Shown piece after piece: positions 55,703 through 64,000 of a stretch of DNA of 64,000 nt. The stretch covers positions 29,238,059 through 29,302,058 of the forward strand of contig CM067072.1 in the NCBI GenBank assembly GCA_033980235.1, written 5' to 3'. The notes under the pieces were generated by a model that had not been told where the DNA came from, searched no databases, and was given only the letters and a program-made list of their open reading frames with translations. Positions within the stretch are counted from its first letter, which is position 1; each line of letters starts with the position of its first letter. The DNA comes from Diadema setosum. Taxonomy: Eukaryota > Echinodermata > Echinoidea > Diadematoida > Diadematidae. Position numbers and translations under genes: made by a program.

Positions 55703-55850
55703 GCCTGGAGCATAGCAGGAGGAAGAGATCAATGTACGAACTTGGCACAATGGTTGCCTGCGCCACGGGACTATCCCCGATGGCCTACGCCGACTACGGC
55801 TGCTGGTGCGGCCGAGGAGGACGAGGAGAGGCAGTGGATGATATCGACGG
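55703..55850 (+). CDS. PLA2-B, propeptide and calcium-loop exon
   Basis: After acceptor CACCAACAG the frame reads LEHSRRKRSMYELGTMVAC. RRKR before Ser is a furin-type basic site, so residues of about 20-33 are probably a propeptide and the mature enzyme starts at Ser34. The Cys 11 residues into the mature chain is the group I hallmark. YGCWCGRGGRG (residues 56-66) is the calcium-binding loop, and EAVDDIDG leads to the active-site helix. The exon ends GG at donor GTGAGA, phase 2, as in PLA2-A. A reading frame that runs upstream of 55703 is intron. Confidence 0.93.
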
Positions 55851-57602
55851 GTGAGATGAGAAAATCGGCTCGACTTTTTTTATTTCATTTTTCATTTTTT
55901 TATATTCCATTTCCAACAAAAGTGATGTAGCAAATAGAAATTTGAATTCTCATAATGACACAAAATCAATACAACATTGTAACCAAGGAAAATACCTTGA
56001 TTCATCTTGACAGCTATCTCCATACCATAATTGCTTGCTCTTATTGTATGACCGTTATTGGTTGGGCTACTTTTCTCTCTTTTTTTTTTCTTTTTTTTTT
56101 TGGGGGGGGGGTCGATTTATTCGACAATTTTTTTTTTTTTTTTTTGGGGGGGGTCGATTCATTCGACAATGACAGGGACATACATAAAAAAAAATACACG
56201 TGTCTATGAATAATTCATGATAATTCACCTTTTCATGTCTAGAAATAATAATTCTAAGATGTTCTTTATTAGATGTGGTCTGTTCTCATTTCATCTGCGC
56301 ACTAAGGTCTTTTGTTATCCTTAACTATGCAAAGAACAAATGTCTTACCTGGTAAGGCAGAGGTATATCAACAACATGGGAACTTTCAGACACGTCTTGT
56401 CTCTCAGAGGTTAGAGCGCTCCATGGATTGTGCACTTTTGGTATGTTCGTCTGTTCGATCTGTGCCTGTGGATTACACTATTAACATTCCAAGTTGTTTG
56501 ATTGGCGTTGTAAATGCCAAGGTAGCGCTCACACATCATTGAAGATTGTTTGAATAATGAAAATGGAATGAAAATTTCATTGCGAAGCCATCACGGGTGC
56601 TCGAAACAAAATTCAAGAAACGTGATCAGAAGCGAAGTGAGCAATCACCATGAGGAGAGCAGGAAGTGATAAAGAATGACACCACTATACGTATAGAATG
56701 GCGCCCATGCATGATCCCGTGACCTGACCTTGATTATTTGCGTCATTTTGTTAACTAGTTCAGCATAATGAGACTTTTATATTGTAGTTCCCGTTGTAAT
56801 TTTTTTTTTCGGGGGTGGGGAATTATTAGTTATTATAAGGACAGTAAACTCTGACCAACAAAATGGTGGAGATTTTATCTAAACCAGAAATAATAAAAGT
56901 CAGATAGATTAGGTAATAAAGAAAGTTTCCCCATTTTTTTTTTATTTTTTTTTTAGAAATCAGTCAGATTTATTGTAATTAAAAATTGTCTGAAATGGGA
57001 ATATCATCTCACCTCACATGATATTGTGAAATATAAAAGAATCATATGATCCGTTTCTTTATATCATTACACCCTGTTGATAATATGGAAACGATGATTA
57101 TTAAAATACAATGCGGAAAGAACTAAGCTGACAACATATTACACTTAAGGTTGAAGTCATCAATCAAAACTATGATCTATATATGCCTATAATGCTATAG
57201 TTTTAAAGTAATAATATCATCGCCCTTAACAGTTTCATCGTATATTCAGTTAATATACATTTAGTGAAATTTGTGTAATTCAACAATTCCATTATACGTT
57301 CTCATTTCGTGTTTAACGTTGACTGAATTATTTTTCATCAGTCTTTTGATCCACTTCTCATCCCCTTTGAATAATTTCAAGTATTGCATCGTCTCACTTG
57401 TGGTGTTCATGTTGCTCCTTCCACTCTACTTACTGCTCGGAGAGTAGTATTATTGCGCTGAATTATGACGTCACTCGATGTACAAACGTTTGTCGGTCTA
57501 TAACTCTATAGCCGTTAGCGCTAGCGTGTGTTCGTGATGTGTCACTCACCACACGTCCTTTGCCTTCTTTTTAAATATTTTAGCCTCATGATGGTAGCAC
57601 AC

Positions 57603-57604
<2 letters not shown>

Positions 57605-57642
<38 letters not shown>

Positions 57643-57651
57643 CTTATATAT

Positions 57652-57727
<76 letters not shown>
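57605..57727. repeat. (TA)n(TG)n compound microsatellite
   Basis: About 95 bp of TA with TACATATA interruptions, then (TG)n. Within PLA2-B intron 2. Confidence 0.95.
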
Positions 57728-57729
<2 letters not shown>

Positions 57730-57739
57730 ACGTCCTGTT

Positions 57740-58010
57740 TTTTTTTTTTTTGTCCCATTCATCGCACAGCTAGCACGTTTTGGTAAAGATTAAGCGCTTG
57801 AATAGACAGATAGACCCTGTACTTCAAAGCCTCTTTTCTCATGTCCCACTTTTCCAGAGTGTGTGCTTTCTTACCAATATTTAGATAGGTTAGGAGAGTC
57901 CATTTCAATTGAGCTATACATCATTGTAAAGCTTAGAGTCTCCTCTTTCAGAATCTGCCCTTAACTAAAAATCCATGTCTGGCGATTTTTTGTTCCTTTT
58001 GTGACGCATG
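57740..58010 (+). repeat. Dispersed repeat, related to 44385
   Basis: Same-orientation copy of 44385-44640, with T-run plus GTCCCATTCAT at the start and CCATGTCTGGCGA(T/C)TT at the end. Located in PLA2-B intron 2. Confidence 0.7.
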
Positions 58011-58559
58011 GTCACACACGTGTGATTATGAAAGATATGCCGTAAAACTAGAAGGGAAGGTGCGATTTCCTACAAGTTTAGCAGCAGTCCATCAGTGAAA
58101 AAAAAAATCATTGGATGAGTGGAAAGCACAGCATGAAATTAGGAATTTTAATGGTGAATACACATGGGGTTCATAACTCTCGATGTTGTGTCCTGTTCAC
58201 GTCTTCCGTGCTCCAGTTTGACATCCGCAACATTCGGGGTGGGGTGGGGAGAGAAGAAGTTTATGGGTACTATCGTGGAAAACAAAACGTGAAAAAGGAC
58301 TGACGGAATAAAAGGACTATTATGACGAAAACTTTTTGCAAGTTTCTAATTCAAGATATATACAGGTTTCGGAGTTCTGATTTTAAACAAACTTCCCTTT
58401 CTTTCTTTTTTCAGTTATTAAAGTTGCCTTTAATTAAAGTTTTGGCAATTCAAAAGGTCGCATTAAAGCAGCAAGCAAGAATACAAAATCTCAGGATAAT
58501 CAAAATTATCCTATGTGCTTGCTATCAATTTGTTCACATGTCGACACGTTTATGTTTTC

Positions 58560-58690
58560 AAGATTCAAGATTCAAGTTCTTTTCATTTTTTTTTCTCCAT
58601 ATCAACATAATAACATAATACGCTGAATGTACAAGAAAGTAAAGAAATAACAAAATAAGTAGTCAATAAAAAAAGAGATAAATTACACTT
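58560..58690 (-). repeat. Possible retroelement 3' end
   Basis: CAAGATTCAAGATTCAAG is followed by T-runs and ATATCAACATAATAACATAA. This resembles inverted 3' ends of LINE-type elements that end in A-rich text. The assignment rests on composition and is weak. Confidence 0.3.
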
Positions 58691-59192
58691 TTGATGGGGA
58701 TTGCAGAAATAGGCATTTTGGTGGGGGAAAAGAGAGAAAGAAAATTTGATGGTGGAGGGAGATGGGGGAGCAACAAATGTTAGTTTTATATCCGACAGTA
58801 ATTTTTATCTTCAGTGGTTATGGCATACACAAAATAAGAGAATCAGTATGCTGACGAAGGGAAAAAGTAATAATCATGGTAAAACTACTACTGGATCGAT
58901 AGTTTCACAGCAACCGCATGATTGGTGTACATTGTAATTACCAACATATCATTGATCACGGTTTAAGTTATACTATTATGTCATTTAAAGCTGTCATCAA
59001 GTAGTGTCACGTGATCTTTCCCTTTAATTGTTAATGTATATGTATATACATTATATATATAATTACATAATTATATATTGCTGTTTTGTGAACAAAGTAA
59101 ACTTAGTCAGTTAGGGAGGCATGATTAGGCGTCAGTCGAGTCTGTTGATGTGATTCCTCTTTTCTCCATCTCTGCTATCCCGCTATGTCCAG

Positions 59193-59326
59193 GTGTTGTC
59201 GAAGTCACGACCTCTGTTATCAAAGGCTACGTGAACAAAGGATATGCCGCCGATGGCAGCTTTACCTTCAACCGTACGGCTTTCAAAAAACGTGCTCACA
59301 CACGGACACTCCAGTTTTAGAGTGCA
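59193..59326 (+). CDS. PLA2-B, active-site exon
   Basis: The first base completes Gly74. CCRSHDLCYQRL follows (residues 75-86), with catalytic His79, calcium-binding Asp80 and the Tyr at 83. LQPYGFQKTC near residues 99-108 corresponds to the family segment with a conserved Tyr and Cys. The exon ends TGC plus one base at a strong donor, A|GTAAGT (phase 1). The residue before the CC pair is Gly, whereas PLA2-A and most family members have Arg there. Confidence 0.94.
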
Positions 59327-59407
59327 GTAAGTATCTCAATGATCCTCACATCCTAAGTAGACACGACCACTCGCACATAAACAAAGTGGGCCTTGCCTAT
59401 ATATAAA

Positions 59408-59476
59408 GTTGTGTGTGTGCGCGCACGCAAATACACACACACACACTCACACACACATACAAACACACACACGCAC
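59408..59476. repeat. (GT)n/(CA)n microsatellite
   Basis: Degenerate alternating GTGTGTGCGCGC then ACACACAC text inside PLA2-B intron 3. Confidence 0.85.
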
Positions 59477-60192
59477 ATAAATATAACATTAAGAGACGGT
59501 GCATTTGCATGTGCTGCCCCCAAACTGTTGAAATACTTACCATGACAAGCTAGGAAATCCTCAATTAAAGCACCCTGGATATAATTAAGACTCGTTACAT
59601 ATCTTTCTTTATTTCACTGTCAACTAATGTTTATGTTTATCTGGAACTCTTCACGTGCAGTTTTATAAATGTTCTGCGCTTTTATGTATTGATAAGTCAT
59701 TATTATTATTATTATTGTTATCATTATTATTATTATTATTTATTTATTCATTGTATATCATGATTATCATGCATCATGATATCAAAGAGAAAACTTATTA
59801 AATGCCGTGTTTACAGAAACCTTTTCATTAATATTTGATCAAAACTAGAACTAGGGCAATAATGGAATTTGATATCCAATATGTTTGCGGGTTGTTATTT
59901 TCGAAACATGATATCGGTTATGATAACTTCATGCAGTTTATCAGTACCCAGTTCATGAGAGCAGAGTGAGCTTGTTTTATTTTTGTTTCAAGTTTCCATC
60001 AATTGTACGTCCTCACCTTAATTCAGACAGCCATTACCGCTAATTTGTTTTAACTCCAGAACATGATATGGAAGATACAATCTCCTCTTGAATTCTAATA
60101 AAGCGCATGTAAATGATAATTATCTGTATATACAATCTATATAGATCATACTATGAAAATAATATGTATGTGGTATATATTAGATCTACATA

Positions 60193-60441
60193 TGAAGGGT
60201 TTGTTTGCAAAAACCGATAAGTCCATTTTTGAAAATTTTGAAGTAAGATCTCTGTCATAAAGTACAAAATAATACCTTTTAAATGATATATTGGTCACTA
60301 CATAAAAAGGTATATTTCTTAAGTTATGGCCAAAAGTAGCAAAAATTTTCTCATTATTCTTTTTATTTTTCTTGAACTTTAATCGCAACTATCTCCATTT
60401 GGCAAATATGGACTTATCGGTTTTCGCAAACAAACTCTTCA
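60193..60441. mobile_element. About 250-bp MITE, twin of 63401-63645
   Basis: Ends TGAAGGGTTTGTTTGCAAAA and, on the complement, TGAAGAGTTTGTTTGCGAAA, both continuing ACCGATAAGTCCAT, are inverted repeats of nearly 40 bp. TA flanks both (60191-60192, 60442-60443). The centre includes TCTGTCATAAAGTACAAAAT and AATGATATATTGGTCACTAC, identical in the second copy. In PLA2-B intron 3; non-coding. Confidence 0.88.
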
Positions 60442-60702
60442 TACATTTATATCTCTGAAGAGAAATATAGGAAATGATTATGATGAAGATCTGTGAGGAA
60501 GCAAGTGGTGGGTTTGTAAGGCCATACATCAAGACATTATACATGATTTGCATGGTGACTAACCATACATCTGCGTTTTTAAATGTCATCACTTTCTTAT
60601 ATCCACATTCGTTTTCACTGAAGTACTGTTTTAATTGTTTTCTCTCTGTTTCGCTTTGTCTGTTAAACCGCCCCCTTTCACTCTCCCTCCATCTCTCTCT
60701 CT

Positions 60703-60737
<35 letters not shown>

Positions 60738-60766
60738 TAATATATATCTCTTTTTCTTTCTTTCAG

Positions 60767-60891
60767 CCGGTCGCCGAAGATGTGCGTTCGAACTGTGCCA
60801 ATGCGATCGAACTTTCGCCCTGTGCGTTCGGGAGCATAGAGAATCGTTTAATCCCGAGTACAAACATTACAACCAGCGAAGCTGCCTCTGA
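60767..60891 (+). CDS. PLA2-B, last coding exon
   Basis: Two bases complete Thr119, then GRRRCAFELCQCDRTFALC. ELCQCD holds the second catalytic aspartate (Asp132 here; Asp99 in pancreatic numbering). The chain closes with SCL and TGA at 60889-60891, giving 159 residues in all and a mature enzyme of about 126 residues with 14 cysteines, close to the usual group IB size and seven-disulfide pattern. A longer frame over the same DNA (60635-61039) is out of phase with the other exons and is a shadow. Confidence 0.94.
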
Positions 60892-61460
60892 ACTTACTGT
60901 GACCGCAACTTCTACTGCTGTTGTTGTTTTTTTTTTCGCTTTGTCTGTCTATGTCTCTATAATCTGTCTCTTTCTCTCTTACTCATTCACTCACTCACTC
61001 TTTTTTTGTCTTAAGCATTCCATCCTTAGGTGTATATGACATTGTAACAATGATTTGTAAATGAATGAAAAGGTGCTACGCCGATTTCGGCCATCGTAAA
61101 CTCAGGTTCCAGGTATAGACTGGATGTGTGTGAGCACTTGTGATTGCAATTAAATGTCTTGTTAGATGGGATTATAGGTACCTGATTGGTATTAGTCATT
61201 ACTGTTTGCAGTGCCATTCAAATACCAATGCTTACTTCGTGAACTTAAAATGATCATACTCCATGTTAGTGTAGGCTTCGTAGTAATCATAACCTGTTGT
61301 TTGTTGCCCATAATGTATAGTACTAGTATTTGGTTGGAATTTCTCGAGTGGTACAATGAACTGAGTACAATCTAAGTGATGTTACAGCTTCAGGTCTACG
61401 CCTTTTGTATGGATTTATGTATGAGACATTCTCAAAATAAATGCGAAAGAAACTGTGAAC
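60892..61460 (+). other. PLA2-B 3' untranslated region
   Basis: Runs from the TGA to about 20 bases after AATAAA. Includes a short CTCACTCACTC-type tract near 60985. Extent inferred from the poly-A signal. Confidence 0.6.
61436..61441 (+). terminator. Poly-A signal AATAAA of PLA2-B
   Basis: Canonical hexamer 545 bp after the stop codon, followed by a T/G-rich stretch (CTCTTTTTTTGGTATG, near 61460), as expected for cleavage and polyadenylation. A second AATAAA near 61747 is a possible alternative. Confidence 0.6.
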
Positions 61461-61464
61461 TCTT

Positions 61465-61978
61465 TTTTTGGTATGATTTCTTTACGTTGTCAAGTGCTAA
61501 TGACGTATTATCAAATGCTTTCTAATCTTGATTTTGTATTTTCTTAAAATATTGTTTTAGGTCCTCCCAATTTCATTTTAGTTCATTTTGGACAAGTATG
61601 TATCAACACCAATAATACTGGATATAAGATAAATGAAATCGTAGTCGATTATCATATCTATGCTAACAATAGATTCTTTGGATATAAAATGTAAATCATA
61701 CAATCATGTCGACATTAAAGTGAGCTTAGTCACATATAAAAGACAGAATAAATGCAGCATGCTGTCAATTTCAAGTGATGATTAATGAATAGAAAGAAAT
61801 AAAGTAAAGTAACATTAGCCTCAATGTGAAATAACATATTGGAATTAATAACAAGGTTCGGAGTTTTGAAACATCACCCACTTAGAAGTAAGCCTAATTT
61901 TTTTTTTGTAAAACAAAAACAAAAACAAAAAACCCTCACAATCTATTTTCATTGTATCACCTCATATTACATGTAATA

Positions 61979-61980
<2 letters not shown>
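61465..61980. other. No gene recognised
   Basis: AT-rich sequence downstream of PLA2-B. An alternative AATAAA occurs near 61747. Nothing else supported. Confidence 0.45.

Positions 61981-62020
<40 letters not shown>
61981..62020. repeat. Poly-T run of 40
   Basis: Uninterrupted 40 T followed by ACAG. Length may vary between assemblies. It could be the A-tail of a minus-strand retroposon, though no body is recognised. Confidence 0.9.
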
Positions 62021-62023
<3 letters not shown>

Positions 62024-62239
62024 GCAAATAGGAAAGTCACACATATAGCTTGTTAGTATAAATTATGATTATATTCAGTTTTTCAACGATTTGGTTTTGT
62101 CGGAGAGTCCATTGTGTAGACATAATACTCAGCGCGCCTTTACAACGTTTTCTGTTTTTTAGTCTCAATTAAAGAAAAGGCGAAGAATTCCAACTTGTTT
62201 TGAAAGTCATCTGCTAGCTTGTACAGCGAATATTTGTCA

Positions 62240-62391
62240 ATAGGTAGTGATATATATATATAAATAAATAGATATGAATAAATATATGTAAATAATAAAT
62301 AAATAGATATGAATAAATATATGTAAATATAATATATATTATATATATACATATGTTTTATGTATGAATATAATTTTATGACTAGAAATGA

Positions 62392-62432
<41 letters not shown>

Positions 62433-62495
62433 TATAATACATATACATATATATATATATATAATTATATAATACATATACATATATATATGTTA
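62240..62495. repeat. Degenerate (TA)n region with small duplications
   Basis: AAATAAATAGATATGAATAA occurs twice (about 62262 and 62297), and AATTATATAATACATATACA also occurs twice (about 62427 and 62462), within long TA tracts. Frames over it are artefacts. Confidence 0.9.
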
Positions 62496-62499
62496 AACA

Positions 62500-62860
62500 C
62501 ATTGTGAGATTATGCAATTTACATTTCCCCCTTATAAACTATCTTCCACACCACTCACATGGCAGACCTCATCAAATCGGAATATACACCGGAAACCATT
62601 CGTCTACTGAGTATATGCTTTGTATTAATTTTAAAATCAAAATTATACGCCCTATCGAGCTGACAATGTAATATTTGGTATCATTCAGCGAGGGAATCTG
62701 TTGAGACTTGAACCATTATGAAACTGTTCAGCTCTAGTCATCTTATTCCGTAATGGAGCATGTTTATAGTTCAATTTTGTTTGTGAACTAGTCTACATAT
62801 AATGCTTGTGCCAATTCTGTCAAATATGTATAATTCTGATGAATAATTCTACATTATTTC
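62500..62860. other. No gene recognised
   Basis: AT-rich sequence; no supported feature. Confidence 0.45.
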
Positions 62861-63098
62861 TGTGCAGGTGCATACTATATCTGTGTATGTTAAAATGAAG
62901 AGAGATTGTATTCTTTTTAAAACCTTTCACACAGCTCTCTTGACAAAGGCCAAGCTGCCCGAAAGATTGATAGAAAATGAAATATATAAACATCCCTATG
63001 ATATACCTATGAATAATATCTTCCGCGTAGCCCTACACGATCATGATGCTACTGCCACCCAAGGATACTCGGTACAAGCGACATTACTTTGCCCCTAA
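62861..63098 (+). CDS. Possible orphan coding exon, unrecognised
   Basis: An acceptor-like TTATTTCTGTGCAG ends at 62868, and the frame stays open for about 76 codons to TAA at 63096-63098, with less biased composition than most frames here (for example LTKAKLPERLIENEIYKHPY). I recognise no domain. It could be the last exon of a gene, a decayed mobile-element piece, or chance. Confidence 0.2.
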
Positions 63099-63338
63099 AG
63101 AGACCGATTCGGTTTTAAGCCACTGTAACTTTATGCCGGTATTAACTGGTGGTGGGGCTTCCAAAATAAGACAAAAATATATAGATGATTAAATTTGTAA
63201 TGCAATGAGTAAGGTGATGTGTACTGATATGTCAGTGCATTAATAAACTATATTTTTGGCATGTTGAAGCCTCCCTCTCCCACCCCCGTTAACTTAAAAT
63301 AGATGTCAGTATAAAAAAAAAAATCCAAACCCAACAGG

Positions 63339-63392
63339 CACATACATACATACATATATATATATACATACATACATACATACATACATAGG
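63339..63392. repeat. (CATA)n tetranucleotide repeat
   Basis: CATACATACATA with TATATATA interruption, abutting the second copy of the 250-bp MITE. Confidence 0.9.
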
Positions 63393-63400
63393 CCTACATA

Positions 63401-63645
63401 CGAAGAGTTTGTTCGCAAAAACCGATATGTCCATTTTTGAAGTATGGTCTCTGTCATAAAGTACAAAATAATACCTTTTAAATGATATATTGGTCACTAC
63501 ATATAAGGGCACATTTTTGAAGTTATGGTCAAAAAATTAGAAGCAAAAATTTTCTTATTATTCTCTTTATTTTTCTTGACCTTTAATCGCAAATATCTCC
63601 ATTTGGCAAATATGGACTTATCGGTTTTTGCAAACAAACTCTTCA
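63401..63645. mobile_element. About 245-bp MITE, twin of 60193-60441
   Basis: Inverted ends CGAAGAGTTTGTTCGCAAAA and, on the complement, TGAAGAGTTTGTTTGCAAAA, then ACCGAT(A/T)(A/T)GTCCAT. TA flanks are present within CATA repeats (63399-63400, 63646-63647). The centre matches the first copy closely, with short indels (for example AATTTTGAAG is missing). The right end lies next to (CATA)n. Confidence 0.88.
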
Positions 63646-63649
63646 TACA

Positions 63650-64000
63650 TACATGTATACATATATACATACATACATACATATATACATGTATCACAGC
63701 GGAGGAATGTCATTCGACATGTTTTATTGAAAGGTACTCGCATTCTTCATTAGTGTCATTGTAAATTGTCATTCCATATACCGTGTTCAAGAACACAAGA
63801 CCACGCGAATCTTTCCCTTTATCCTATATACCATGTTTTATATTGAATCATTACAATATTATGCTACGACATTCATGAAAGCGTTAAATGTCCATCTCCA
63901 GGTTGGGTTTAATAAATACAGAAATATCTGTGAAAGAGGTGGAAGTCTATCAGATTTGGGGAAGATTTTGTAGGTTAGACAATCTTAACAGCTACATAAT
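63650..64000. other. No gene recognised
   Basis: (CATA)n remnants to about 63690, then AT-rich sequence to the end of the window. Confidence 0.45.

Larger units (their letters stand above)
55851..59192 (+). other. PLA2-B intron 2, 3342 bp
   Basis: Donor GTGAGA and acceptor TATGTCCAG. It contains a local duplication of a T-run/G-run/GTCGATT(T/C)ATTCGACAA module (56080-56170), an (AT)n(GT)n tract at 57605-57727, the dispersed repeat at 57740 and A/T-runs. No internal exon is evident. Confidence 0.85.
59327..60766 (+). other. PLA2-B intron 3, 1440 bp
   Basis: Donor GTAAGT, acceptor TTTCTTTCAG after a pyrimidine- and TA-rich tract. It holds (CA)n at about 59430-59476, (ATT)n near 59700-59745, the MITE at 60193-60441 and a (CT)n(TA)n tract at 60685-60745. 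Confidence 0.85.

Noticed and set aside
60635..61039. 134-codon frame over the last PLA2-B exon
   Set aside because: Out of phase with the splice-joined frame, which encodes ELCQCD and ends in a family-like position.

Overview
The window is AT-rich animal genomic DNA with very low coding density. Three things suggest a marine deuterostome, most likely an echinoderm and perhaps a sea urchin: abundant microsatellites, dense MITEs of types I associate with echinoderm genomes (GGGGCCCGTTTCATAAA termini, TATAGTTTTGGTTGAG termini, arrays rich in TGACCTTTGACC), and invertebrate-type group I secreted phospholipase A2 (sPLA2) genes. This placement is inference from pattern recognition; no species-diagnostic gene is present.

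Two genes can be supported. PLA2-A lies on the minus strand (16858 down to 14807; three coding exons found, the signal-peptide exon not found). PLA2-B lies on the plus strand (53731 to 60891; four coding exons, complete, 159 residues, followed by a poly-A signal at 61436-61441). Both keep the calcium loop, the CC..HD.CY active-site helix, the CxCD segment with the second catalytic Asp, Cys11 of group I enzymes and 14 mature cysteines. Their intron phases agree (1, 2, 1). They point away from each other across about 37 kb and look like old duplicates of a digestive or secreted enzyme. Joining the exons means following GT-AG junctions; simple open reading frames hide them.

The rest is mainly mobile and repetitive DNA, by region: 250-1480, a tandem duplication plus GGTTCGTTATTCC repeats; 2224-5200, a 3-kb foldback element built of 165-bp repeats carrying YY1-like sites; 5590-6572, three MITEs or dispersed repeats; 8636-9016 and 10121-11420, a MITE and a second copy split by a Helitron/HINE-like element full of nuclear-receptor-type direct repeats; 14807-16858, PLA2-A; 19480-20640, a 45-bp minisatellite; 22048-23050 and 24096-27527, two further inverted-repeat elements; 31500-37900, microsatellites, a MITE nested in another repeat, and a local tandem duplication; 38090-39134, a hAT-type element with a perfect 8-bp target duplication; 43827-43945, a reverse transcriptase relic; 44986-45550, two tRNA-derived SINEs tail to tail; 45836-49454, a second large foldback element whose arms each carry a pogo-like MITE; 49510-50040, a GGTGTTA-rich MITE; 53731-60891, PLA2-B; 60193-60441 and 63401-63645, two copies of one MITE.

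No CRISPR array, rRNA, functional tRNA gene or intact transposase was found. The most interesting material is the pair of large foldback elements, which share TA target duplications, similar termini (GTCTGGGTGCCA and GTTCGGCAGCC/GTCCGGCAGCC) and CAAGATGGCCGCC motifs, and may represent one poorly described family.
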